Assembly (NCBI GenBank): GCA_002499195.1
Contig: DAKS01000039.1
Span: 1 to 64,000 of the forward strand
Source of the DNA: Euryarchaeota archaeon UBA443
Lineage (GTDB): Archaea > Thermoplasmatota > Poseidoniia > Poseidoniales > Poseidoniaceae
DNA length: 64,000 nucleotides
Direction of reading: 5' to 3'
The notes under the pieces are model-generated. The model worked only from the letters and a program-made list of their open reading frames with translations, did no database searches and was not told the DNA's origin. Both the position numbers and the translations under genes were made by a program. This document shows, piece by piece, positions 1 through 9,709 of this stretch. Every line of letters starts with the position of its first letter. Position 1 is the first letter of the stretch.

Positions 1-1362
1 CCTATGCGCAACAAATGCTTCGCATGCAATGACTTCAGAGCATCGTTCAATTGCTTGCAAAAGATTCCAACTGGCTGTTGCGCCCATGCTCACATGATCT
101 TCCTGTCCTGCTGATGTAGTAGTCGAAAAGGCAGTCCTAGGTGTTGAATGACCATGTAATTCACCCACGGCCGCTGCAGCAGCGTATTGCACGATCATTA
201 GTCCCGATTCTAGGCCGGGATTTTCTGCTAAAAACGGCCTCAATGCACGACGATTAGGATCTAGCATTTGGTCAATACGTCGCTCACTAATCGAAGAAAG
301 TTCAAACAAAGCAAGACTCATTGCATCAGAAACAACTGCAAGTACTTCTGCATGGAAATTACCTTGAGATATTACTTCATGCGGGCCCGGATTTTCAGGA
401 TTAGGAAATATTAGTGGATTATCTGTAGATGAATTTAATTCGATCGATACCGTTTCCATTAATTTCAGAAGTACCTCTTGAACCGGACCATGAACTTGAG
501 GAATACATCGGAATGAATACGGATCCTGAACTCGATTACAATCTTGATGATGCCTAAGAATCTCAGAATCAGAGAGGATGGATTGCATTCTTGAAGCGAC
601 AAAGAGTTGTCCTTGATGTGGGCGAGTGCGATGAATTCGCTCATCAAAAGGCGCTAGTGTAGATTCTGTAGCATCGATTGACATACCCGCTACAATATCA
701 GCATATGTCAATAATTGGCGAAGTTTTTCAACGGCAATGGACAACATGCCAGTGATCAAACTGGTTCCATTGATGAGGGAAAGACCATCCTTCGCTCTGA
801 GTTTCAATGGCGCTAATTCACATTGTTGAATCGCATCGAGCGCCTCGATAATTTCCCCATTATACTCGACCCGACCTTCACCAATCAATGCACATGCTAG
901 ATGGGATAGAGGTGCTAAATCTCCACTTGCCCCTAAGCTACCAATTCTTGGAACGATTGGATGTATTGAATGGTTGATAAATTCGAGCAATTGTAATACA
1001 ACATCTGGATGACAACCAGAATGCCCTTTTACCAATGAATTCAATCTAACACACATCATAGCCCTAACGATTTCTGTCGGTAGATTTGAACCTAGTCCTG
1101 TTGCATGAGATCGAATGAGATTAAGTTGTAATCGTTCAACATCGTCCTTACTTACTTGAGTGTTAACGAGTGAACCGAAACCAGTATTTATTCCATAAAC
1201 AGTCTCATCCCCCTCGACAATTCGTTCGACAACATTACGAGAGGAATGAACTTTCATCATTGCTTCTTGCGCTATTTGCACACTTGCAAATCCATGTGCA
1301 ACATCATGAACATCCAGCGTATTCAACGTTGTACCATCTAAGGTCACCACACGCTCACTCAT
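1..1362 (-). CDS. hutH: Histidine ammonia-lyase (HutH), C-terminus cut by window edge
   Basis: Deaminates L-histidine to urocanate, the first step of histidine degradation, in the cytoplasm. The frame stays open from the ATG at 1362 to base 1, giving 454 residues; family members are about 510, so roughly 55 C-terminal residues lie outside. The N-terminal YGINTGFG motif (about 56-63) and the self-cyclising Ala-Ser-Gly of GSLGASGDLAPLSH (145-147), which forms the MIO electrophile, are intact. An in-frame ATG at 1371 would overlap hutU by 8 bases. The 1362 ATG follows the hutU stop by one base and has GGAG of the hutU tail as ribosome-binding site, so I prefer it. It is co-transcribed behind hutU. 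The MIO motif plus the hutU neighbour make HutH much likelier than a phenylalanine or tyrosine ammonia-lyase. Confidence 0.95.
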   Translation of the reverse strand, partial: MSERVVTLDGTTLNTLDVHDVAHGFASVQIAQEAMMKVHSSRNVVERIVEGDETVYGINTGFGSLVNTQVSKDDVERLQLNLIRSHATGLGSNLPTEIVRAMMCVRLNSLVKGHSGCHPDVVLQLLEFINHSIHPIVPRIGSLGASGDLAPLSHLACALIGEGRVEYNGEIIEALDAIQQCELAPLKLRAKDGLSLINGTSLITGMLSIAVEKLRQLLTYADIVAGMSIDATESTLAPFDERIHRTRPHQGQLFVASRMQSILSDSEILRHHQDCNRVQDPYSFRCIPQVHGPVQEVLLKLMETVSIELNSSTDNPLIFPNPENPGPHEVISQGNFHAEVLAVVSDAMSLALFELSSISERRIDQMLDPNRRALRPFLAENPGLESGLMIVQYAAAAAVGELHGHSTPRTAFSTTTSAGQEDHVSMGATASWNLLQAIERCSEVIACEAFVAHR

Positions 1363-1363
1363 C

Positions 1364-3373
1364 TTATTCATCTCCAATCAATGCATCAAGTATGGATTCA
1401 TCCACATGTTCCGGTATTGTTACCTGTAATTGAGAATTAATATCCATTGCTCTTCGAATCGATGAAATCGCGCCTTTGTTTCTTGCCCAAGCACGTCGAG
1501 CAACCCCATTGGTCACATCCCAATGCAGCATCGATTCAAGGCGACGTGTCGAATCGGCTGTTCCATCAATGAGCAATCCAAAACCACCATTTGACACTTC
1601 ACCCCAACCAACTCCACCACCGTTGTGAAGGCTAACCCAAGTCGCCCCACGCATAGCATCGCCTACAAAGTTTTGAACAGACATATCGGCAGTCCATTTA
1701 GAACCATCGCGAATATTGGCTGTTTCTCGATAAGGTGAATCTGTACCGCTCACATCGTGGTGATCTCGGCCAAGGATGATTGGAGCGGATATACGACCAT
1801 CTGCAATAGCTCGATTCATCGCTGCAGCAATACGGGTTCGCCCCTGTTCATCAGCATAGAGGATTCTCGCCTTAGAACCTACGACAAGATCATGTTCATC
1901 AGCCTCCTGAATCCATTTTAGGTTGTCCTGAATTTGTTGACGAATATCGGGATCTTCTTCCTCATCAAGCATTTCAGAAAGTACATCTCCAGCAATTCTA
2001 TCCGATTCTAGTAGATCGGAATCTAATCCAGAGGAGCAAACCCAACGGAACGGCCCAAAGCCACGGTCAAAACACAAAGGCCCCATAATATCCTCCACAT
2101 ATGAAGGATACTTGTAGGAGCCATCGGATTGGAAAATATCGGCTCCTGCTCGACCAGATTCGAGTAGGAATGCGTTTCCATAATCCCAAAAGAACATTCC
2201 TTTGGAAACTATTGTATTGATAGCATTGACATGCCTTCGCAACGATTCTTGAACTAATTCTTTGAATTTCTCAGGTTGTGTATGCATAAGTGATTGCGCA
2301 TCTTCAAAACTTAAGCCAACTGGAAAATAACCACCTTGGAAAGGATTGTGAAGAGACGTTTGATCACTACCAAGATGAACGAAAACATCTCGCTCAGCGA
2401 TACGCTCCCACAAATCCACAATATTTCCAACAAAACCTATCGATGTTCCAACTTTTTGCTCGGAGGCGGCAATCATGCTATCTATGGCTTCGTCAACATC
2501 GTATGCTAGATGTTCAACCCAACCCTGCCGATGACGTTTTTCAGCCGCTATTGGATTTGATTCAGCCACGATGCAAGCAGCACCAGCTATCACTGCTGCT
2601 TTCGCTTGAGCACCAGACATACCGCCCAGTCCAGAAGTGATGAACCTAAGGCCTGCAAGGTTACTATCCGAAGAAACTCCAAACTTCATTCGAGCAGCGT
2701 TCATCAATGTGATTGTTGTTCCATGAACAATTCCTTGTGGCCCTATGTACATGTAAGATCCAGCAGTCATTTGCCCATACTGTGTGACTCCTAACGCATT
2801 CAAGCGTTCGTAGTCTTCTGTTGAGGAATAATTTGGAATCATCATCCCATTGGTAACGACAACACGCGGAGCATCTTTGTGTGATGGAAACAATCCAAGT
2901 GGATGTCCCGAATACATTACAAGTGTTTGCTCATCATTCATCTCAGACAAATATTTCATCACAAGACGGTATTGTGCCCAGTTTTGGAAAACTGCACCAT
3001 TTCCACCGTATGTGATCAGTTCATTAGGAAATTGAGCAACACGTGGATCGAGATTATTGTCGATCATGAGCATGATTCCTGCAGCATGAATTGAACGTGC
3101 AGGATAATCCTGAATTGGCCGCGCAGTTAATCTTTCAACAGGGCGAAATCGATGCATGTAAATACGGCCCAATTCACGTAATTCCTTCAGAAATTCTTTG
3201 CTAAGAATTTCATGATCCTTTGGATCAAAGTATCGCAACGCATTCTGTAGAGCCAATCGTTCTTCTTTGCCTGAAAGTATCTGCTTGCGAATAGGTGCAT
3301 GGTCAACATGTGCCTCAAGGCCCGGGTGAGAAGGTAGGTCATCAGGTAAGCCAAAACTAAAATTCTGAGCCAT
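1364..3373 (-). CDS. hutU: Urocanate hydratase (HutU), long type
   Basis: Hydrates urocanate to 4-imidazolone-5-propionate using tightly bound NAD+. The 669 residues match the long form known from animals and some bacteria (about 670) rather than the roughly 555-residue form of Bacillus or Pseudomonas. Recognisable blocks are TYGGNGAVFQNW (121-132), MYSGHPLGLFPS (153-164), the SYMYIGPQGIVHGT region (206-219), the glycine-rich nucleotide loop GLGGMSGAQ (248-256), and the C-terminal LHNGGGVGWGEVSNGG block. An unusually good Shine-Dalgarno, AGGGGAGG at 3388-3381, sits 7 bases before the ATG. It is the first gene of a hutU-hutH operon divergent from a secreted hydrolase. HutI is not visible in the window and may lie to the left or be unlinked. 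Confidence 0.96.
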   Translation of the reverse strand: MAQNFSFGLPDDLPSHPGLEAHVDHAPIRKQILSGKEERLALQNALRYFDPKDHEILSKEFLKELRELGRIYMHRFRPVERLTARPIQDYPARSIHAAGIMLMIDNNLDPRVAQFPNELITYGGNGAVFQNWAQYRLVMKYLSEMNDEQTLVMYSGHPLGLFPSHKDAPRVVVTNGMMIPNYSSTEDYERLNALGVTQYGQMTAGSYMYIGPQGIVHGTTITLMNAARMKFGVSSDSNLAGLRFITSGLGGMSGAQAKAAVIAGAACIVAESNPIAAEKRHRQGWVEHLAYDVDEAIDSMIAASEQKVGTSIGFVGNIVDLWERIAERDVFVHLGSDQTSLHNPFQGGYFPVGLSFEDAQSLMHTQPEKFKELVQESLRRHVNAINTIVSKGMFFWDYGNAFLLESGRAGADIFQSDGSYKYPSYVEDIMGPLCFDRGFGPFRWVCSSGLDSDLLESDRIAGDVLSEMLDEEEDPDIRQQIQDNLKWIQEADEHDLVVGSKARILYADEQGRTRIAAAMNRAIADGRISAPIILGRDHHDVSGTDSPYRETANIRDGSKWTADMSVQNFVGDAMRGATWVSLHNGGGVGWGEVSNGGFGLLIDGTADSTRRLESMLHWDVTNGVARRAWARNKGAISSIRRAMDINSQLQVTIPEHVDESILDALIGDE

Positions 3374-3427
3374 GATGAACCCTCCCCTATTATGCTCCAG
3401 AATATCGAAGGACTTGAGGATTATTCA

Positions 3428-3437
3428 TGACATGTCA
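3428..3437. promoter_or_regulatory. 10-bp palindrome between hutU and the secreted hydrolase
   Basis: TGACATGTCA is a perfect palindrome in the 150-base divergent region that must carry both promoters. A TATAT element for the rightward gene follows at 3463-3467. A short palindrome can occur by chance, so an operator role, for example for a hut regulator, is only an inference. Confidence 0.25.
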
Positions 3438-3527
3438 AAGCGACGGGTTGAAGAATAGAGGGTATATGTCAACAACATGACCCAAGACACACACGTTGAT
3501 GCGATTATTTTGGATGTTGAAAAAGTC

Positions 3528-5366
3528 ATGTCAAAATCATTCAACGCTGTGCTTGGAGCCACCATTGCTGTATGCATCGCATTCTTGTTTATCTCTGCTA
3601 CTTATGGCAATACCATATCTGCATCAATCGATGGTTCTGAATCATCAGATTCCAATGTTCCAGTATGGGAACGCTACCTAGAGGATTACAAGACGGATAC
3701 TGAACACGGATATGTGCTAGAAACTGGAACATATAGTATTCTTGAAACTGCAAATGAATGGAATTCAACCCATCATTTCGTTGAGTATGAAATTCCTCTT
3801 GAAGAGGGTGGAGCTGCTCCTAATGGCTTGATAAGTTTAGCCGTATGGAGGCCAAATGTCGAAGAGGGTGTCAAAGTACCAGTTATTGCAGAAAGTGGAC
3901 CTTATTTCCAGGAACCTTCTGTACAAACTGATAGCATCGAGGTCCCAGGCAGTTGGCTGGGTACGATGATTATCGAACAAATTCTGCCTCATGGCTATGC
4001 TTTTGCCCAAATATCAGTTTCTGGAACAGGGCAATCTAATCACTGCATGGATCTAATGGGTACTGCCGAACAATTGGGTAATGATGCAGCAGTACGGTGG
4101 CTGGCAGAACAAAATTGGAGTAATGGCAATGTTGGTTTGATCGGAAAATCATACGATGGATCAACTCCTTGGCAAGCAGCAATGTTTGGCAGTGAACACG
4201 ATTATCTCAAAACAATCGTTCCTATTTCAGGGCTTATCGGTGTTAAGGAATTGATGTGGAGAAATGGCAGTTCTGAAGCGCGTGCACCTATCATGCATAA
4301 CGGAGTTTACGGTTCCTACGGAATTGATGGTGATGAAGAGGATTACCAAAACATCTGTCCTGACTATGTTATTGGGCCAGGAACTGGTGTTTCTGCCTAT
4401 CTTCTAGGATCAGAGATATTCGGCGATTATTGGGCAGAGAGATACTTTTTAGATCGTGTTCTAGAAAACTATCAAGGTTCAGTTTATCTCATTCAAGGTA
4501 TGCATGATTGGAACGTCGACCCACATATGGCTGTACCGACAATAAATGCATTAATCGATGCAGGAATTGAAGCAAAAGGTTTGTTCGGACAATGGGATCA
4601 TGATTACCCAGATCGCCCTGTTCAATTGTATGAACGTAGTGATATGGGTGGAAGAGGTGGAGAGGCATTTCCACAAATGATTCGCTATGATTGGATGCAA
4701 GATTTACTTGAGTGGTTTGAATACTATCTACAAGAACGTGGGCCACAACCTGGTCAATGGATTGAAGTTCAGGATAATTATGGTGAGTGGAGAATCGAAT
4801 ACAACAGATATCCTCCTGCAGACACTACAGAATGGGTCGCAAGTCTTGGTAACGAGTTGTCAAATGTTGGTGGCTCCCTTACAATTCTACCAGATGCTAA
4901 CTCAGGTCCGGTTTGGGAGACAGAACCGCTTACAGAAACTCTACGCGTCGCAGGAACACCACGATTGCATGTTGATGTTACAACAGTGACCGTTGGTGGT
5001 CAATTGTATGCTTTATTGGAGGATTGCTATGAAGGAACATGCATTCACGTTGGACATGCAATTATGGATTTGCGTTATCATGCTGGAGGAGATGATATAC
5101 AGACGTGGACGCCGGTATTTGAAACAATTAATGCGAAAATGGAATTCTTCCCTCTAGATGCGATAATTGAGGAAGGGCATACCATTCGAGTTTCATTAGC
5201 GTCGACTGGAGAGGATTATCTGCCTGCGAGCACATCATCGATCGTTACCATACAAGAAGGTGAAAGTTCAACATTACAACTAGACACAATCGATCGTGAG
5301 AATCTTGAAGAGCGGTTGTACTTCATTCCACCGACATGTGCTCATGAACTGTGTTCCTCTGCTTAG
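3528..5366 (+). CDS. Secreted CocE/NonD-type (S15, X-Pro dipeptidyl-peptidase-like) hydrolase
   Basis: Probable exported serine hydrolase or peptidase of the CocE/PepX superfamily. An N-terminal hydrophobic segment (AVLGATIAVCIAFLFIS) looks like a signal peptide or membrane anchor. The nucleophile elbow GKSYDG carries the catalytic Ser. An Asp in the QGMHDWNVDPHMA block and a His in QWDHDYP complete the expected triad. The C-terminal third is a jelly-roll PepX_C domain ending in ...RLYFIPP. I chose the ATG at 3528 because it puts basic residues directly before the hydrophobic core, and because the TATAT box at 3463-3467 predicts transcription starting near 3489. An in-frame ATG at 3477 would add 17 unsignal-like residues. 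Substrate is unknown; the family includes dipeptidases and ester hydrolases. The 3' end overlaps the convergent MFS gene by 44 bases. Confidence 0.85.
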   Translation: MSKSFNAVLGATIAVCIAFLFISATYGNTISASIDGSESSDSNVPVWERYLEDYKTDTEHGYVLETGTYSILETANEWNSTHHFVEYEIPLEEGGAAPNGLISLAVWRPNVEEGVKVPVIAESGPYFQEPSVQTDSIEVPGSWLGTMIIEQILPHGYAFAQISVSGTGQSNHCMDLMGTAEQLGNDAAVRWLAEQNWSNGNVGLIGKSYDGSTPWQAAMFGSEHDYLKTIVPISGLIGVKELMWRNGSSEARAPIMHNGVYGSYGIDGDEEDYQNICPDYVIGPGTGVSAYLLGSEIFGDYWAERYFLDRVLENYQGSVYLIQGMHDWNVDPHMAVPTINALIDAGIEAKGLFGQWDHDYPDRPVQLYERSDMGGRGGEAFPQMIRYDWMQDLLEWFEYYLQERGPQPGQWIEVQDNYGEWRIEYNRYPPADTTEWVASLGNELSNVGGSLTILPDANSGPVWETEPLTETLRVAGTPRLHVDVTTVTVGGQLYALLEDCYEGTCIHVGHAIMDLRYHAGGDDIQTWTPVFETINAKMEFFPLDAIIEEGHTIRVSLASTGEDYLPASTSSIVTIQEGESSTLQLDTIDRENLEERLYFIPPTCAHELCSSA

Positions 5367-6588
5367 GATTCCAAATGGTGAAGATGAAACCGCTGAAGAT
5401 CATTAAACAAGCGAATGCCAGAATTCCTTGTTGTAGATTTACATATCCATTTTCGATAAGGAATCCAGCTGATATTGTTGAAATTACATGACCTATTGAT
5501 AGGAGAAGCATATCTGTTGAAAATACTCTACCACGCATTTCGTCTTCCACCCACTGCTGCGTTAAAACTGTTGAAAGTACCCAATTTCCACCGCTAGCAG
5601 TATGTGCTAATGTGACTAGAACGAGGGTAAGGAGAAGAGGTCCTTGCAGACTAAAACCAACGAGGAGGTAAAACAATCCGCTAACAACGATAAGCAAACC
5701 GATGAGTCTTGGCCATTTTTCTGAATCTGTAAAGAATCTTCGAGCAAGAATTGGTCCAATTCCTGTACCTAATCCTCGAGCGAAGAAAAATATTCCAAAA
5801 CCTAACGCCGCCCCTACAAATTCAATATCGTTTCCAGCTAGGACTAGGAATACACCTGCTAATCCACCTCCAGCAATATTCCATGATGTTTTAGCAAATA
5901 TAATCCTAAACAGCCGCGGATCGGACTGTATTCGCTTTTGACCAAGCCATATGTCCTTGAGTGAGGATGTGATGATAGAACCAGATGATGATTTGTCGTA
6001 TGTTTGTGGTACTTTCAAAGGAAGGAGTAGAAGCGTTCCTATTAGGAAGGTGATTGAGTCGATAATGAAAGCTATAGTGACTCCAAATTCAGAAACAACT
6101 AGCCCGCCTACAAAAGCACCCAAGCAAAGTGCTGTAGACCATGTAGCACTATCCAACGCATTTGCTGTCGTCAAATCTTCCTCGTTGACGATGTTAGGCA
6201 ATGCAGCACGCTCTGCTGTAACATACAAGCCATGCAAAGCCATCATGATTCCTGAACAAAGAAATAGCCACCACATATCTTCTGGACCATCTACAGCAAT
6301 GAAGGTAAGTGCGAGGAATATTTGCAATACATTTGTCAAAATCATCAATTTCTTTCGATTGACTCTATCTGCGAGCAATCCAAACAAAGGTTGCATAAGT
6401 GCAAAACAACCCATTCGAACAGCCATCAAGACGCCTAAAAGGAGCTCAGAATCGGTATATTGTAGAATGATGAGGAAAAGTGCGATCGTGTTGAACCATT
6501 CTCCAAACATTGAGATGAATGCTGCAATCCAAAATTTACGATAGGTCTTGTTCTCGCGAACAAGACTAAGATATGCATTATCTCCCAT
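5323..6588 (-). CDS. MFS transporter, probable drug or metabolite exporter
   Basis: A 421-residue major facilitator protein of the MFS_3/EntS-like exporter group with about 12 hydrophobic segments. The loop between helices 2 and 3 reads GLLADRVNRKKLMI, the superfamily signature GxxxDRxxRK. WNIAGGGLAGVF and the QQWVEDEMRGRVFS motif of this exporter group follow in the second half. The open frame extends upstream to 6702, but that part lies inside the preceding gene. The ATG at 6588 lies 5 bases after that gene's stop with GAGG about 10 bases upstream, so I start there. It is the last gene of a leftward run with the YdeP-like oxidoreductase. Substrate cannot be read from sequence. Confidence 0.85.
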   Translation of the reverse strand: MGDNAYLSLVRENKTYRKFWIAAFISMFGEWFNTIALFLIILQYTDSELLLGVLMAVRMGCFALMQPLFGLLADRVNRKKLMILTNVLQIFLALTFIAVDGPEDMWWLFLCSGIMMALHGLYVTAERAALPNIVNEEDLTTANALDSATWSTALCLGAFVGGLVVSEFGVTIAFIIDSITFLIGTLLLLPLKVPQTYDKSSSGSIITSSLKDIWLGQKRIQSDPRLFRIIFAKTSWNIAGGGLAGVFLVLAGNDIEFVGAALGFGIFFFARGLGTGIGPILARRFFTDSEKWPRLIGLLIVVSGLFYLLVGFSLQGPLLLTLVLVTLAHTASGGNWVLSTVLTQQWVEDEMRGRVFSTDMLLLSIGHVISTISAGFLIENGYVNLQQGILAFACLMIFSGFIFTIWNPKQRNTVHEHMSVE

Positions 6589-6592
6589 AATC

Positions 6593-8881
6593 TCATTCCT
6601 CTTCAGACACCGATTCTTCTGAAGTGGATAAGGAGACCTCAATCCATTTTGATGTTGGTGTGTTGGATATATTTGCTGTCGAATCGAGTGGAACAAGTTC
6701 ATTTGCTTCTGGGAAATATGCTGCTAGATTTCCTCGTGGAATCTCATATGCTACAACAATCCAATCATTTGATTGTCGCCTGGTATTTCTAAAGTGGCTG
6801 GTCATATGTACGACATCTCTGGTTTTGAGACCCATTTCCGACATATCTAAAGCGTTCATGAATACGATGCGACGATTGCCATGAACTCCTCTGTAACGGT
6901 CGTGAAGTCCGTAAATTGTAGTATTGTACTGGTCATGGCTACGAATTGTCATTAGTACGTATCTTCCCTGCTTTACGTTAACATCTGGTAATTCGTGAAC
7001 GGTGAACAAAGCCTTGCCTGATTCAGTATTGAAAGTACAGTTGTCTCTAGGAGGGTTTGGTAATAAGAATCCATTGGCTTCACGAACTCGTTTGTTGTAA
7101 TCTTCAAATCCATTCAGTGAAGATGCCATTAAATCTCGGATGTGATCATAATCATTTGAGAATCGTTCCCAAGATAACACTTCTGGACACAATCGAATTC
7201 CAAGTTGTGAAACGAGTGATACCTCGCTCATTAGCATCTTTGAAACGGGCTTCATATTACCCTTGGAACGATGAACTACGCCCATCGAATTTTCAACGGT
7301 AACAAATTGTTCTCCAGATTCTTGTATATCCAATTCAGTACGACCAAGAACGGGGAGGATGAGAGCAGTTTTGCCCGTAATTAAGTGGCTACGATTTAAT
7401 TTCGTTGAAATTTGAACGGTCAATCCTACTTTTTGCAATGCCGATGCTGTCTTACGGGTATCAGGAGTCGCTGACAAAAAATTACCCCCCATTGAAACGA
7501 AGACATCCACCTTATCTTCATCCATAGCGTGGATGGAATGGACAACATCATAGCCATGATCACGAGGCATTGAGAACTCAAGACCTTCCTCAAGTTTTGA
7601 CAAAAATGCCTCACTTGGCGCCTCCCAGATTCCTACAGTCCTGTCACCCTGAACATTGGAGTGTCCGCGAACAGGACATACTCCAGCACCAGGACGGCCA
7701 ATATGCCCTCCCATTAGTAGGAGATTAACCACCTCTTGGATCACTGAAACACCATTACGATGCTGTGTTAATCCCATCGCCCAACATGCTATAGTAGCAT
7801 TGGATTGTTCGCACATATCTGCAACTGTTTTGATAACACTTCGAGAAATTCCTGAATCGCGCTCAATCTCATCCCAAGAGAAGGCGGTAAGTGATTCCTT
7901 AAACACTTGAAAACCGGTCGTTTTCGAATCGATGAAAGTTTGATCGATAGAATCTGAAATCAATAATTCTTTCATAATTCCTTTGAGTAATGCTGCATCT
8001 CCTCCTATGCGTACTGGAACGTAAAGATCTGCTAATTGCATCGATTGTAGATCTGCTTTCATGTAATCCTGAGGATGTTTGAAACGTTGTAATCCCGTTT
8101 CTGGCAGCGGATTGATACTGATGATCTTAGCTCCGTTCTTCTTAGCATCTCTCAATGCTGTAAGCATTCGAGGATGATTAGTTCCCGGATTTTGACCGAT
8201 TACAAGAATCAAATCAGAGTGATTAAAATCCTCTAAGTGCACGGTACCTTTACCGATTCCAATTGTTTGAGAAAGAGCTTTTCCACTCGACTCATGACAC
8301 ATATTGGAACAATCGGGAAGGTTGTTTGAACCAAGGGCACGAACCAATGCTTGGTAGAGAAATGCGGCCTCATTTGATGTACGTCCAGAGGTGTAATACA
8401 CGCCACGTTTCGCAGTGTCCATCGACTTTATTGAATCCGATATCAAATCGAATGCTTCAACCCATTCAATAGGTTCGTAATGTTTTGAATCAGTTCTCAA
8501 AATCATCGGTCGAGAAATACGTCCTTGGCTGTTTAGCCAGTAATCCGATTTGTTAAGCAAATCGGAGATTGAATATTTTTTGAAAAATTCTGTATTTACC
8601 TTGGCTTTCATTGCTTCATCTGCGACAGCCTTTGCACCATTTTCACAGAATTCAAACGACGTTCGATGTTCAGGATCAGGCCACGCACAGCCCGGACAAT
8701 CAAATCCATCCTTTTGATTGACCATCAAAAGTGTACGAACTGTTTTGGTCAATCCCATTTTCCTTATACCATGATTCAATGATGATACTGCCGCTGGTAT
8801 TCCAGCAGCTGTTTTTTTCACAGATGAAAGACGTAAACTGTTCGAATCAGGAGGTGTCGTCCCATCAACCCTCTCCTTCAT
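6593..8881 (-). CDS. FdhF/YdeP-type molybdopterin oxidoreductase
   Basis: A 762-residue bis-molybdopterin-guanine-dinucleotide oxidoreductase of the YdeP / formate-dehydrogenase-alpha-like family. The N-terminus has the family block DGFDCPGCAWPDP with CENGAKA behind it, instead of the four-cysteine cluster motif of respiratory formate dehydrogenase. Further family landmarks are the YYTSGRTSNEAAFLYQ block, LPDCSNMCHESSG, LILVIGQNPGTNHPRML, and VQGDRTVGIWEAP. The C-terminal domain YVLMTIRSHDQYNTTIYG is a molydopterin dinucleotide-binding barrel. The FdhD gene just upstream on the same strand would deliver sulfur to the molybdenum, supporting a formate-dehydrogenase-like cofactor. True substrate is unproven; E. 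coli YdeP is linked to acid resistance, not to demonstrated formate oxidation. No signal peptide is visible, so it is probably cytoplasmic. Confidence 0.9.
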   Translation of the reverse strand: MKERVDGTTPPDSNSLRLSSVKKTAAGIPAAVSSLNHGIRKMGLTKTVRTLLMVNQKDGFDCPGCAWPDPEHRTSFEFCENGAKAVADEAMKAKVNTEFFKKYSISDLLNKSDYWLNSQGRISRPMILRTDSKHYEPIEWVEAFDLISDSIKSMDTAKRGVYYTSGRTSNEAAFLYQALVRALGSNNLPDCSNMCHESSGKALSQTIGIGKGTVHLEDFNHSDLILVIGQNPGTNHPRMLTALRDAKKNGAKIISINPLPETGLQRFKHPQDYMKADLQSMQLADLYVPVRIGGDAALLKGIMKELLISDSIDQTFIDSKTTGFQVFKESLTAFSWDEIERDSGISRSVIKTVADMCEQSNATIACWAMGLTQHRNGVSVIQEVVNLLLMGGHIGRPGAGVCPVRGHSNVQGDRTVGIWEAPSEAFLSKLEEGLEFSMPRDHGYDVVHSIHAMDEDKVDVFVSMGGNFLSATPDTRKTASALQKVGLTVQISTKLNRSHLITGKTALILPVLGRTELDIQESGEQFVTVENSMGVVHRSKGNMKPVSKMLMSEVSLVSQLGIRLCPEVLSWERFSNDYDHIRDLMASSLNGFEDYNKRVREANGFLLPNPPRDNCTFNTESGKALFTVHELPDVNVKQGRYVLMTIRSHDQYNTTIYGLHDRYRGVHGNRRIVFMNALDMSEMGLKTRDVVHMTSHFRNTRRQSNDWIVVAYEIPRGNLAAYFPEANELVPLDSTANISNTPTSKWIEVSLSTSEESVSEEE

Positions 8882-8929
8882 GGTATAGGCAAATCAATCC
8901 AATTCATCAATGCTTGGAGGTAAAATCAC

Positions 8930-9709
8930 TCAATGACCCGCTTTCCAAGCACCTTCATTTTTCACAAAACCGTACAATATCAGACCATGTTCGCGAGCGA
9001 GTTTAATAGCAGCTGATGAAAAGGCCCCTAAGGAAGAAATTGCAGGTATTCCTGTGCGGATTGCCTTTGCCACAATATCCCAGCCACAACGGCCTGAAAG
9101 TAATAGCATTGATGCATTAAAATCAGTATGTCCGTCTAGGGCTGCTTTTCCAATGGTTTTGTCAACGGCATTGTGCCTTCCTATATCTTCAGAAACATAA
9201 CGTAAACCTTCATCGTGAATAAATAGACCAGATCCATGACTTCCTCCGCTTTTGTGGAATAGTTCCATAGATTTAGTTAGGGAATTTAAGGCATCATTAA
9301 CGAAATCAAGGTCAAGATTTGTGAAGAATTTCGATTCAATGTTTCCTTTAACTTCTTGAACTAGTAAATCGGGATGATTACAAGCACCACAAGAACTGGT
9401 CACTATACGGTCTCTTGGCCTGACCTCTAAGATTCCTTGATATTCGATCACATGATGAGGTGTTTGTTTGTGAACAAAAGATTCTATTGCCAAGTCACAG
9501 GAGACATACCCTTCTGCAAGAATATGGCCGGCATGCAATTCAATGAGGTCAATTGGTGTAGCTAATAGTGTGGCATGAGAATATAAATTTCCTTCAGGAT
9601 TCAATGCGTCAAGTTGAATGGCTGTTTCTTCAACAATTGCCTCCTTTTGTATCGATGAACCTTCCTTGGTCAATCGTTGCAAGGGCAGTTGTGAGCTGCC
9701 ATCATTCAT
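8930..9709 (-). CDS. fdhD: Formate dehydrogenase accessory sulfurtransferase FdhD
   Basis: Transfers sulfur from a cysteine desulfurase to the molybdenum cofactor so that FdhF-type enzymes become active. The 259 residues are normal for the family. The reactive SSCGAC motif gives Cys107 and Cys110. The C-terminal DIGRHNAVDKTIG and LLSGRCGWDIVAKA blocks are FdhD hallmarks. I chose the ATG at 9709: GAGGTGG lies about 6 bases upstream, whereas an ATG at 9715 would be too close to it. The start overlaps the stop of the upstream tsr3-like gene by 8 bases, indicating translational coupling. The likely client is the YdeP-like oxidoreductase directly downstream. Confidence 0.93.
   Translation of the reverse strand: MNDGSSQLPLQRLTKEGSSIQKEAIVEETAIQLDALNPEGNLYSHATLLATPIDLIELHAGHILAEGYVSCDLAIESFVHKQTPHHVIEYQGILEVRPRDRIVTSSCGACNHPDLLVQEVKGNIESKFFTNLDLDFVNDALNSLTKSMELFHKSGGSHGSGLFIHDEGLRYVSEDIGRHNAVDKTIGKAALDGHTDFNASMLLLSGRCGWDIVAKAIRTGIPAISSLGAFSSAAIKLAREHGLILYGFVKNEGAWKAGH

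Noticed and set aside
2290..2640. 116-residue plus-strand frame within hutU
   Set aside because: Fully inside a conserved enzyme gene on the other strand; Gln/His-rich shadow sequence.
5951..6544. 197-residue open frame on the plus strand inside the MFS gene
   Set aside because: Antisense to a convincing transporter; composition is rich in Ser, Thr, Lys and Pro with no domain, as expected of a shadow frame.
6593..8881. Genuine respiratory formate dehydrogenase
   Set aside because: The N-terminal four-cysteine cluster motif is missing and no iron-sulfur or membrane subunit is adjacent; the YdeP-like family fits better.
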